Source: TMED27 sp964350695
GTDB lineage: Bacteria; Pseudomonadota; Alphaproteobacteria; Micavibrionales; Micavibrionaceae
Reading direction: 5' to 3'
DNA: 50,166 nucleotides
Assembly: GCA_964350695.1 (NCBI GenBank)
Contig: CAYGKM010000012.1
Location: 1-50,166, forward strand
Made by a program: the position numbers and the translations under genes. Of the stretch, positions 44,701 through 50,166 are shown piece after piece. Each line of letters begins with the position of its first letter. The first letter of the stretch is position 1. The notes beneath the pieces were generated by a model, which saw only the letters and a list, made by a program, of their open reading frames with translations, was not told where the DNA came from and did no database searches.

Positions 44701-45982
44701 CACGCACCGCGTACCATATGGTGCGAAATTGCTGGTCGAAAATGGATCCAAAGTTAAAGCCGGCGATAAAATGGCCGAGTGGGACCCATACACAATGCCT
44801 GTTATCACCGAAAAAGACGGTGTCGCGCATTACTTTGACCTCGTTGAAGGCATATCGGTTACCGAAGATACAGACGAAGCCACAGGTATTTCTTCCAGAA
44901 AGATTATCGACTGGCGTTCACAGCCTAAAGGCGGTGATTTGAAACCTCGTATCTCTCTTCTTGATAAGAAGGGCAAGGTGATCAACCTGCCAAACGGCTT
45001 GCCTGCGAACTACTACCTCTCTGTGGACACAGTTTTGACTGCGGAAAACGGACAGGACGTAACAGCCGGTGACATCATCGCTCGTATCCCGCGTGAAACT
45101 TCAAAAACGCGCGATATTACTGGTGGTCTGCCGCGTGTGGCCGAGCTTTTCGAAGCCCGCATGCCGAAAGACTTTGCGGTTATCTCTGAAATCGACGGTT
45201 ACGTTGAATTCGGTAAAGACTACAAGTCCAAGCGCCGCATCGCTGTGAAGCCTGCAAATGCTGAAGACGGTGAAATCCGCGAATATCTTGTACCAAAAGG
45301 CCGTCACTTGGCTGTTGTCGAAGGCGACTTCGTCCGCAAAGGTGACCCGATCCTTGATGGTGCGCTTGTACCGCATGACATCCTCGATGTTATGGGCGTA
45401 GAAGCCTTGGCGGATTATCTGACCAACGAAGTTCAGGATGTTTACCGCCTGCAAGGGGTGAAGATTAACGATAAGCACATCGAGGTGATTGTTCGCCAGA
45501 TGATGCAAAAAGTTGAAATCACCGCTGTTGGCGACACAACATACCTTGTTGGTGAGCACGCAGAGCGCGACGAGTTCGATGTCTTGGTTGAGAAGTACAA
45601 AGCAGAAGGTAAGCGTCCTCCGGAAGGCAAACCTGTCTTGCAAGGGATCACAAAAGCCTCGCTTCAAACACGCAGCTTTATCTCTGCCGCCTCGTTCCAG
45701 GAAACAACGCGCGTTCTTACAGAGGCCGCTGTTCAAGGAAAAGTCGACAAGCTCTTTGGTCTCAAGGAAAACGTTATTGTTGGTCGCCTCATCCCCGCAG
45801 GGACAGGCTCCTATACAGCCGGCATCAAACGCGTTGCCGCAGAGCGTGATCAGGAAATCATCGACAGCCAGCCCGTTGAGGAAGAAGATCTTCTCGAAGA
45901 CTTCTCCGCGCAAGGTGAAGCATCTGCAGAAACATCTGTTGAAGATGCCGGTGATGACGCGAAAGAAGCCGCTAACGGTTAA
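41753..45982 (+). CDS. rpoC: DNA-directed RNA polymerase subunit beta'
   Basis: The 1409-residue protein has the N-terminal zinc site C-L-C-G-K-x-K-R-M-K-Y-K-G-I-I-C-E-K-C-G, the catalytic Mg site N-A-D-F-D-G-D-Q-M-A-V-H, and the second zinc site (D-C-G-T, later C-E-G-E-N-N-G-I-C-A-R-C-Y-G). The trigger-loop region M-R-T-F-H-I-G-G-A-A follows. The C-terminus ends in an acidic tail of about 30 residues. AAAGGAAG precedes the ATG. A strong terminator follows the stop. Confidence 0.98.
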   Translation: MNELMNLFGQPTGPQSFDSIRISIASPEQIRSWSFGEVKKPETINYRTFKPEKDGLFCARIFGPIKDYECLCGKYKRMKYKGIICEKCGVEVTLTKVRRERMGHIELAAPVAHIWFLKSLPSRIGLMMDMTLKELERVLYFESFIVIEPGMTPLKPFQTLSEEEYYAAQDEYGEENFRAGIGAEALKEILSEMDLETIKEQCEEDLRETGSEAKRKKLVKRLKLLDAFLESGTRPEWMILDICPVLPPELRPLVPLDGGRFATSDLNDLYRRVINRNNRLKRLIELRAPDIIVRNEKRMLQESVDALFDNGRRGRVITGANKRPLKSLSDMLKGKQGRFRQNLLGKRVDYSGRSVIVVGPELKLHQCGIPKKMALELFKPFIYHKLEIYGMASTVKAAKKMVEKERPEVWDILEEVIREHPVMLNRAPTLHRLGIQAFEPVLIEGKAIQLHPLVCTAFNADFDGDQMAVHVPLSIEAQLEARCLMMSTNNILSPANGKPIIVPTQDIILGLYYMSLALDGQPGEGMIFRGPGEITHALEGGFITLHSKIKCRYHTVDENNEPITQIVESTPGRMLISDLLPRHPDVPFSVINQVLTKKELTGIIDTVYRYCGQKETVIFADRLMKLGFKHACTAGISFGKDDLIIPEEKETLVGEANNKVKEFEQQYQDGLITKGEKYNKVVDIWSKCTDDVADAMMAKISDLTSDNLNAVYMMAHSGARGSAAQIRQLAGMRGLMAKPSGEIIETPIISNFKEGLSVLEYFNSTHGARKGLADTALKTANSGYLTRRLVDVAQDAIVTEFDCGTEKGFIMKPVMNGSDVVVGLGERILGRAASVDVKNPLDGKVIVKAGEIFDEITSDQVETAGVDEVLVRSVLTCEGENNGICARCYGRDLARGSEVNLGEAIGVMAAQSIGEPGTQLTMRTFHIGGAAQKGAERSQVDANIDAKIEIRNENVVKNSDGVNIIMGRNTEIALLDAKGKEKATHRVPYGAKLLVENGSKVKAGDKMAEWDPYTMPVITEKDGVAHYFDLVEGISVTEDTDEATGISSRKIIDWRSQPKGGDLKPRISLLDKKGKVINLPNGLPANYYLSVDTVLTAENGQDVTAGDIIARIPRETSKTRDITGGLPRVAELFEARMPKDFAVISEIDGYVEFGKDYKSKRRIAVKPANAEDGEIREYLVPKGRHLAVVEGDFVRKGDPILDGALVPHDILDVMGVEALADYLTNEVQDVYRLQGVKINDKHIEVIVRQMMQKVEITAVGDTTYLVGEHAERDEFDVLVEKYKAEGKRPPEGKPVLQGITKASLQTRSFISAASFQETTRVLTEAAVQGKVDKLFGLKENVIVGRLIPAGTGSYTAGIKRVAAERDQEIIDSQPVEEEDLLEDFSAQGEASAETSVEDAGDDAKEAANG

Positions 45983-46004
45983 GCATCGCCTCCATAAAAT
46001 TCAC

Positions 46005-46032
46005 AAAAAGCCGCTCATTTGGGCGGCTTTTT
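46005..46032 (+). terminator. Rho-independent terminator after rpoC
   Basis: AAAAAGCCGC (46005-46014) pairs with GCGGCTTTTT (46023-46032) around an 8-base loop, followed by T. Confidence 0.92.
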
Positions 46033-46113
46033 TAATGCCAGTACGCCGTTAATCAGAAATTAAACTCTTATCGCTAAGATACTTGGATGTATAAATAATT
46101 TTAGGGTGTGAAA

Positions 46114-46548
46114 ATGAGAGAAAATTACGTCCCCGTGCAAATAGATGGTTTATTAGGCGCAGCATACATTGCAAAAGATGACTTTGAAGGACCGGGCACG
46201 ACAGTGGTTGGTTTTAAGGCACTTGATGGGCTTGAGGATCGCCTAGAATATTTGGTATCCGATGGAATCATGATTGTTCCGGCCCCTAGTCCAGCAGAAC
46301 AAGATGAAATGGCTCGAGAGGCATTTGAATTGAGAGAAGTTGTCGAAAAATTGCATGATGTCGCTCGCGGTCCAGGTGTGATGTCACCTGAATATTTGGA
46401 CAAGATTGAGGCAAATGTTGTTAAACTTGAAGGCTGGGATCAATGGGAAGAATTTGCACAAGACATGCTTAAAGATTATGAAAATCCAATTTTAGCACAG
46501 CAAACGGCTCCTGAGCAGAGTAGTTTTAGCCTTTTGGTGCCTAAATAA
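46114..46548 (+). CDS. Hypothetical protein between rpoC and the str operon
   Basis: I do not recognise this 144-residue acidic protein. It has no signal peptide or membrane helix. The N-terminal 55 residues look like beta strands (V-P-V-Q-I-D-G-L-L-G-A-A-Y-I-A, T-V-V-G-F-K-A-L); the rest is mainly helical (E-M-A-R-E-A-F-E-L-R-E-V-V-E-K-L, P-E-Y-L-D-K-I-E-A-N-V). AGGG (46103-46106) is 7 bases before the ATG at 46114; a GTG at 46108 is less well spaced. It is its own unit between the rpoC terminator and another terminator at 46587-46616. Base composition looks a little more AT-rich than its neighbours. Confidence 0.6.
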   Translation: MRENYVPVQIDGLLGAAYIAKDDFEGPGTTVVGFKALDGLEDRLEYLVSDGIMIVPAPSPAEQDEMAREAFELREVVEKLHDVARGPGVMSPEYLDKIEANVVKLEGWDQWEEFAQDMLKDYENPILAQQTAPEQSSFSLLVPK

Positions 46549-46586
46549 ATGTAAAAACGGGAATGCTTTCTTAATGCTTCCTTTAT

Positions 46587-46616
46587 GTCGCTCGAAGTGT
46601 TTCGGGCGGCTTTTTT
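46587..46616 (+). terminator. Rho-independent terminator before the gap
   Basis: GTCGCTCGAA (46587-46596) pairs with TTCGGGCGGC (46601-46610) with two G-U pairs, then six T (46611-46616). The 3' arm and tail lie in the first copy of the 55-base repeat. Confidence 0.85.
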
Positions 46617-46658
46617 GCATTAAATTGTGATTCGTAAAATAAATGTTGACGCATCGCT
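46604..46658 (+). repeat. 55-base direct repeat, copy 1 (left of gap)
   Basis: Starts GGGCGGCTTTTTTGCATTAA and ends TTGACGCATCGCT immediately before the N run. It is identical over all 55 bases to 46759-46813. It contains the tail of a terminator and the -35 region of the promoter that is complete only in copy 2. Confidence 0.95.
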
Positions 46659-46758
46659 NNNNNNNNNNNNNNNNNNNNNNNNNNNNNNNNNNNNNNNNNN
46701 NNNNNNNNNNNNNNNNNNNNNNNNNNNNNNNNNNNNNNNNNNNNNNNNNNNNNNNNNN
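46659..46758. other. Assembly gap of exactly 100 N
   Basis: The 100 unknown bases are a conventional placeholder length. Because the sequence on both sides is the same 55 bases, the two contigs probably overlap or meet at an unresolved repeat, and the true distance may be zero or different. Nothing can be called inside. Confidence 0.98.
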
Positions 46759-46813
46759 GGGCGGCTTTTTTGCATTAAATTGTGATTCGTAAAATAAATG
46801 TTGACGCATCGCT
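46759..46813 (+). repeat. 55-base direct repeat, copy 2 (right of gap)
   Basis: Identical to 46604-46658. The terminator tail here lacks its 5' arm, which would lie in the N run if this is a separate copy. Confidence 0.95.
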
Positions 46814-46829
46814 ATGCTTCACCTATATT
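46801..46829 (+). promoter_or_regulatory. Strong sigma-70 promoter of the str operon
   Basis: TTGACG (46801-46806), 17 bases, TATATT (46824-46829), about 175 bases before rpsL. The -35 box is within repeat copy 2 and the -10 box is just outside it. The leader from 46836 to 47004 shows no gene on the plus strand. Confidence 0.75.
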
Positions 46830-47004
46830 CCGGCCAGAATCAGTTGGGCCTTGGGCGTTTTAAACCCCCTTTGGTGCAACATCCTGATTAAAACGGGATG
46901 CTCTGCAAATAAAAGTCTTTGACTTATGCGATGTTCTATCGCTATATGCAGCCATCCCCCAGGATAATTAAATTTTTGTGACTTAAAAAAGAAGGCCGAT
47001 ACAT

Positions 47005-47376
47005 ATGCCAACTATTCAACAGTTAGTACGCAACCCGCGTCAAAAAGTTGTAAAAGCAAAGAAAAACCGCGCACTGAAGAGCAATCCTCAACGTCGCGGT
47101 GTTTGCACACGTGTATATACAACGACACCAAAGAAACCGAACTCCGCTTTGCGTAAGGTTGCCAAGGTGCGTTTGACAACAGGTATGGAAGTTATCTGTT
47201 ACATCCCGGGCGAAGGCCACAACCTGCAAGAGCACTCGGTTGTTCTTGTGCGCGGCGGTCGTATTAAAGACTTGCCTGGTGTTCGCTACACAATCATTCG
47301 TGGCGCTTTGGATACGCAAGGCGTTAAAGACCGTAAACAATCACGTTCACGCTACGGCGCGAAACGACCCAAATAG
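47005..47376 (+). CDS. rpsL: 30S ribosomal protein S12
   Basis: The 123-residue protein has the decoding-centre loops T-P-K-K-P-N-S-A-L-R-K-V and K-D-L-P-G-V-R-Y. Lys at the streptomycin positions (TPKKPNS and the K before DLPGVRY) is the sensitive form. It is first in the str operon; rpsG follows after 12 bases. AAGAAGG lies before the ATG. Confidence 0.98.
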   Translation: MPTIQQLVRNPRQKVVKAKKNRALKSNPQRRGVCTRVYTTTPKKPNSALRKVAKVRLTTGMEVICYIPGEGHNLQEHSVVLVRGGRIKDLPGVRYTIIRGALDTQGVKDRKQSRSRYGAKRPK

Positions 47377-47388
47377 GAGAGCATGTAA

Positions 47389-47925
47389 ATGTCACGTCGC
47401 CATAGAGCAGAAAAAAGAGAAATCCTCCCAGATCCTAAATTCGGTGATCTGGTTTTGTCTAAATTCATCAACAATTTGATGGTGGATGGCAAAAAATCGA
47501 CGGCTGAAAGCATTGTTTATAATGCGATCGAGATCCTTGAAACAAAAGGCGGCAACGACAACGTAGCCTCTGATGATGAGGGCGGCGAAGGTGAGGGCTC
47601 TAGCGTAGTAACATATAAGAGCAAAGGTCTTGGGACCTTCCACAAAGCTCTTAAGAACGCACGCCCAAAGCTTGAGGTTCGTTCACGCCGCGTTGGCGGT
47701 GCAACCTATCAGGTTCCCGTTGAAGTTCGTCATGAGCGCGCTGTTGCTCTTGCGATGCGTTGGTTGATTGATGCAGCTCGTAAGCGCAGCGAAAACACAA
47801 TGGTTGATCGCGTGGCAAATGAGCTTCTCGATGCCGCAAACGAGCGCGGAAACGCTGTTAAAAAGCGTGATGACACACACAAAATGGCAGATGCGAACAA
47901 AGCGTTCGCTCACTTCCGTTGGTAA
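47389..47925 (+). CDS. rpsG: 30S ribosomal protein S7 with an acidic insertion
   Basis: The 178-residue protein binds the 3' domain of 16S rRNA and nucleates the 30S head. M-S-R-R-H-R-A-E-K-R, V-R-S-R-R-V-G-G-A-T-Y-Q-V-P-V-E-V and A-R-K-R-S-E are standard. The usual length is 156 residues. The extra 22 lie at about 56-82, where D-N-V-A-S-D-D-E-G-G-E-G-E-G-S-S replaces a short turn before the helix T-F-H-K-A-L-K-N. The frame stays open and both flanks align, so it is an in-frame insertion and not a sequencing slip. AGGAGAG precedes the ATG. Confidence 0.97.
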   Translation: MSRRHRAEKREILPDPKFGDLVLSKFINNLMVDGKKSTAESIVYNAIEILETKGGNDNVASDDEGGEGEGSSVVTYKSKGLGTFHKALKNARPKLEVRSRRVGGATYQVPVEVRHERAVALAMRWLIDAARKRSENTMVDRVANELLDAANERGNAVKKRDDTHKMADANKAFAHFRW

Positions 47926-47966
47926 TTTGAAATTTTAAAGATTTAAGAAACAGGAATAACACTAAA

Positions 47967-50075
47967 ATGGCACGCGAACACGCAATTACACACTACCGGA
48001 ACTTCGGGATCATGGCGCATATCGATGCGGGTAAAACCACAACGACTGAGCGCATCTTGTTCTATTCCGGTAAGTCACACAAAATTGGTGAAGTGCATGA
48101 CGGCGCGGCGACAATGGACTGGATGGAGCAGGAGCAGGAGCGTGGGATCACGATTACATCTGCTGCGACAACAACATTCTGGGACAGCCGCAAAGATGGT
48201 CAATTCGGCGGCGATCGCTTCCGTTTGAACATCATCGACACACCGGGTCACGTTGACTTCACAATCGAAGTTGAGCGTTCACTCCGCGTGCTTGATGGTG
48301 CTATCGCTGTTTTCGATGCGAACGCAGGCGTTGAGCCACAAACAGAAACAGTATGGCGTCAGGCTGATAAATACCGCGTTCCACGTATGTGTTTCGTGAA
48401 CAAAATGGATAAAATCGGCGCAGACTTTTATAACTGCTTAAAGATGATAAAAGACCGCCTCGGTATTGATCCTCTTGCGATTCAGCTTCCAATCGGTTCT
48501 GAAGACAACTACCAAGGCCACGTTGATCTCGTCACAATGAAAGCTGTGATCTGGGATGGTGAGCAGCTTGGTGCAACCTATGTTGAAACCGATATTCCTG
48601 CCGACATGGCGGATAAAGCCGCTGAATACCGTGAAAAGCTTATTGAAATGGCTGTTGAGCAAGACGACGCAGCGATGGAAGCCTATCTTGACGGCACAGA
48701 GCCTGATGAGAAAACACTTCGCGCCTGTATCCGCAAGGGCACAATCAAGAATGAGCTTGTACCCGTTATGTGTGGTACGGCCTTTAAAAACAAAGGCGTT
48801 CAGCCAATGCTTGATTCTGTCGTTGAATACCTTCCGTCACCGATTGATGTCGGCGTTACAAAAGGTGTTAAAATTGATTCAGACGAGCCTGAAAACCGCG
48901 AACCTAAAGATGACGCGCCGTTCGCTGCTCTTGCATTCAAAATCATGAACGACCCTTTCGTTGGATCTTTGACATTCGCCCGTATCTATTCCGGTACAAT
49001 CGAGTCCGGTTCATATGTGCAAAACTCTGTGAAAGACAAGCGCGAGCGCGTTGGTCGTATGCTTTTGATGCACTCAAACAACCGCGAAGAAATCAACGAA
49101 GCTCACACAGGTGATATCGTAGCATTCGTTGGTATGAAAGACACAACAACTGGCGATACGCTATGTGATCAACAAAAGCCGGTAGTGCTTGAGCGCATGG
49201 AATTCCCTGAGCCTGTTATCGAAATCGCGATTGAGCCGAAAACAAAGGCTGACCAAGAAAAAATGTCTACAGCGCTTCAGCGTTTGGCTGCGGAAGATCC
49301 GTCTTTCCGTGTGCATGTGGACCATGAATCAGGTCAGACAATCATGAAGGGTATGGGTGAACTTCACCTCGACATCCTTGTTGATCGTATGAAACGCGAA
49401 TTCAAAGTTGAAGCCAATATCGGTGCGCCGCAAGTGGCATACCGTGAGAGCATCACAAAATCTGCAGATATTTCTTACACGCACAAAAAGCAATCCGGTG
49501 GGTCCGGTCAGTTCGCGAAAATCGACCTTACCTTCGAACCCGGTGAATCTGGTTCGGGCTTCGTGTTCGAAAGCACAGTTGTTGGTGGTAGCGTTCCTAA
49601 AGAATACATCCCCGGCGTTGAAAAAGGTCTTACGATGGCGAAGGAAAACGGTATTATCGCCGGCTTCCCGGTGCTGGACTTCAAGGTGACCTTGAAAGAC
49701 GGTGGATACCACGATGTTGACTCAAGCGTTATGGCCTTCGAAATCGCTGCTAAATCAGCCTTCAAAGAAGGTATGCAGGCCGCAGGCCCGCAGCTTCTTG
49801 AGCCAATGATGAAAGTCGAAGTGGTAACCCCGGAAGAATATATGGGCGATATCATCGGTGATTTGAACTCACGTCGCGGTCAGGTTAACTCTATGGAAGA
49901 CCGCGGTAACGCAAAAGTGATCACCGCCCTTGTGCCTTTGGCCAACATGTTCGGATACATCAATCCATTGCGTTCTATGTCCTCTGGACGAGCGCAATTC
50001 TCAATGGTGTTTGATCGCTACGAGGCTGTTCCGGCAGCCATCGCAGCAGAAGTTAAAGAAAGCCTCGGCGCATAA
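47967..50075 (+). CDS. fusA: Elongation factor G
   Basis: The 702-residue GTPase drives translocation on the ribosome. The P-loop A-H-I-D-A-G-K-T-T-T-T-E, switch II D-T-P-G-H-V-D-F, base-recognition N-K-M-D-K and domain IV H-K-K-Q-S-G-G-S-G-Q-F-A-K are intact. Length is normal (about 690-705). It is 41 bases after rpsG; a purine-rich AGAAACAGGAATAA lies before the ATG. tuf follows after 36 bases. Confidence 0.98.
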   Translation: MAREHAITHYRNFGIMAHIDAGKTTTTERILFYSGKSHKIGEVHDGAATMDWMEQEQERGITITSAATTTFWDSRKDGQFGGDRFRLNIIDTPGHVDFTIEVERSLRVLDGAIAVFDANAGVEPQTETVWRQADKYRVPRMCFVNKMDKIGADFYNCLKMIKDRLGIDPLAIQLPIGSEDNYQGHVDLVTMKAVIWDGEQLGATYVETDIPADMADKAAEYREKLIEMAVEQDDAAMEAYLDGTEPDEKTLRACIRKGTIKNELVPVMCGTAFKNKGVQPMLDSVVEYLPSPIDVGVTKGVKIDSDEPENREPKDDAPFAALAFKIMNDPFVGSLTFARIYSGTIESGSYVQNSVKDKRERVGRMLLMHSNNREEINEAHTGDIVAFVGMKDTTTGDTLCDQQKPVVLERMEFPEPVIEIAIEPKTKADQEKMSTALQRLAAEDPSFRVHVDHESGQTIMKGMGELHLDILVDRMKREFKVEANIGAPQVAYRESITKSADISYTHKKQSGGSGQFAKIDLTFEPGESGSGFVFESTVVGGSVPKEYIPGVEKGLTMAKENGIIAGFPVLDFKVTLKDGGYHDVDSSVMAFEIAAKSAFKEGMQAAGPQLLEPMMKVEVVTPEEYMGDIIGDLNSRRGQVNSMEDRGNAKVITALVPLANMFGYINPLRSMSSGRAQFSMVFDRYEAVPAAIAAEVKESLGA

Positions 50076-50111
50076 TCGTCGAATAGAAATTTAAAAAAGA
50101 AGGAGACTAAA

Positions 50112-50166
50112 ATGTCTAAGGAAAAATTTGAACGTAACAAACCGCACGTAAACGTAGGAACAATTG
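50112..50166 (+). CDS. tuf: Elongation factor Tu, N-terminus (partial at window end)
   Basis: The frame from the ATG at 50112 begins M-S-K-E-K-F-E-R-N-K-P-H-V-N-V-G-T-I and runs off the window. The K-P-H-V-N-V-G-T-I stretch is the universal EF-Tu start, just before its P-loop. AAGGAGA lies 7 bases upstream. It is the expected fourth gene of the str operon. Confidence 0.95.
   Translation, partial: MSKEKFERNKPHVNVGTI

Noticed and set aside
45101..45913. Minus-strand open frame (270 residues) inside rpoC
   Set aside because: Antisense to conserved rpoC, with no start signal or recognisable domain.
46604..46813. Mobile element or CRISPR-like repeat around the N gap
   Set aside because: Only two copies, exactly adjoining the N run, with no terminal inverted repeats or transposase; an assembly overlap explains it better.
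46823..47011. Minus-strand frame of 62 residues across the rpsL leader, protein-like in places
   Set aside because: It starts inside rpsL, has no ribosome-binding site or promoter in sight, and covers the str promoter leader; I take it as chance.

Overview
The window looks like a scaffold from a draft or metagenomic assembly of an alphaproteobacterium; I cannot name the genus. The reasons are: repeated GGAAC-N16/17-(C/T)GTT promoters typical of EcfG-type (ECF15) stress sigma factors, a split gcvPA/gcvPB glycine decarboxylase, a glutathione-dependent formaldehyde pathway, and the alphaproteobacterial style of the ribosomal and RNA polymerase proteins. Coding is dense with moderate GC. A run of 100 N at 46659-46758 is flanked by two identical 55-base copies, which points to a short-read assembly artefact.

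Region 1 (1-9.4 kb) is a stress island. After a possible AlkB tail and a CPA2-type antiporter come an EcfG-like sigma factor, a tiny Cys-free anti-sigma-like protein, a hybrid histidine kinase and an OmpR-type response regulator. Between and after them lie many very small envelope proteins: DUF1328, DUF883, a holin-like protein, an entericidin-like lipoprotein, two mini membrane proteins, a PMP3/YqaE protein, an exported EF-hand protein, a DUF2383 four-helix protein and two orphans. Seven GGAAC-type promoters, two pairs of them divergent, precede these genes, and a variant precedes the sigma gene. I read this as a sigma factor with part of its regulon in one place. No PhyR or NepR is visible here.

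Region 2 (9.4-14.5 kb) holds a DUF2254 membrane protein, a translationally coupled lipid kinase/metallophosphoesterase pair, and frmA-fghA for formaldehyde oxidation.

Region 3 (14.5-20.8 kb) is an unusual chaperone-usher locus. Two DUF4402 pilin-like proteins, a PapD-like chaperone and an AMIN-like lipoprotein lie on the minus strand, divergent from a 1051-residue usher with a SPOR-like C-terminus. Two putative peptidoglycan-binding modules in a fimbrial locus is the most system-like novelty in the window.

Region 4 (20.8-28.3 kb) has an exported MsrB/thioredoxin-like pair, then a TetR regulator with a perfect 18-bp palindrome in its promoter and a complete tripartite RND efflux pump. Region 5 (28.3-33.4 kb) has a serine-acetyltransferase-like gene followed closely by gcvT, gcvH, gcvPA and gcvPB.

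Region 6 (33.4-50.2 kb) is the core gene-expression locus: secE, nusG, an orphan gene, rplK, rplA, rplJ, rplL, rpoB, rpoC, then another orphan, the gap, and rpsL, rpsG, fusA and the start of tuf. Structured leaders and internal terminators separate the ribosomal and polymerase genes. S7 carries an acidic insertion of about 22 residues. I saw no tRNA, rRNA, CRISPR array, insertion sequence or prophage.
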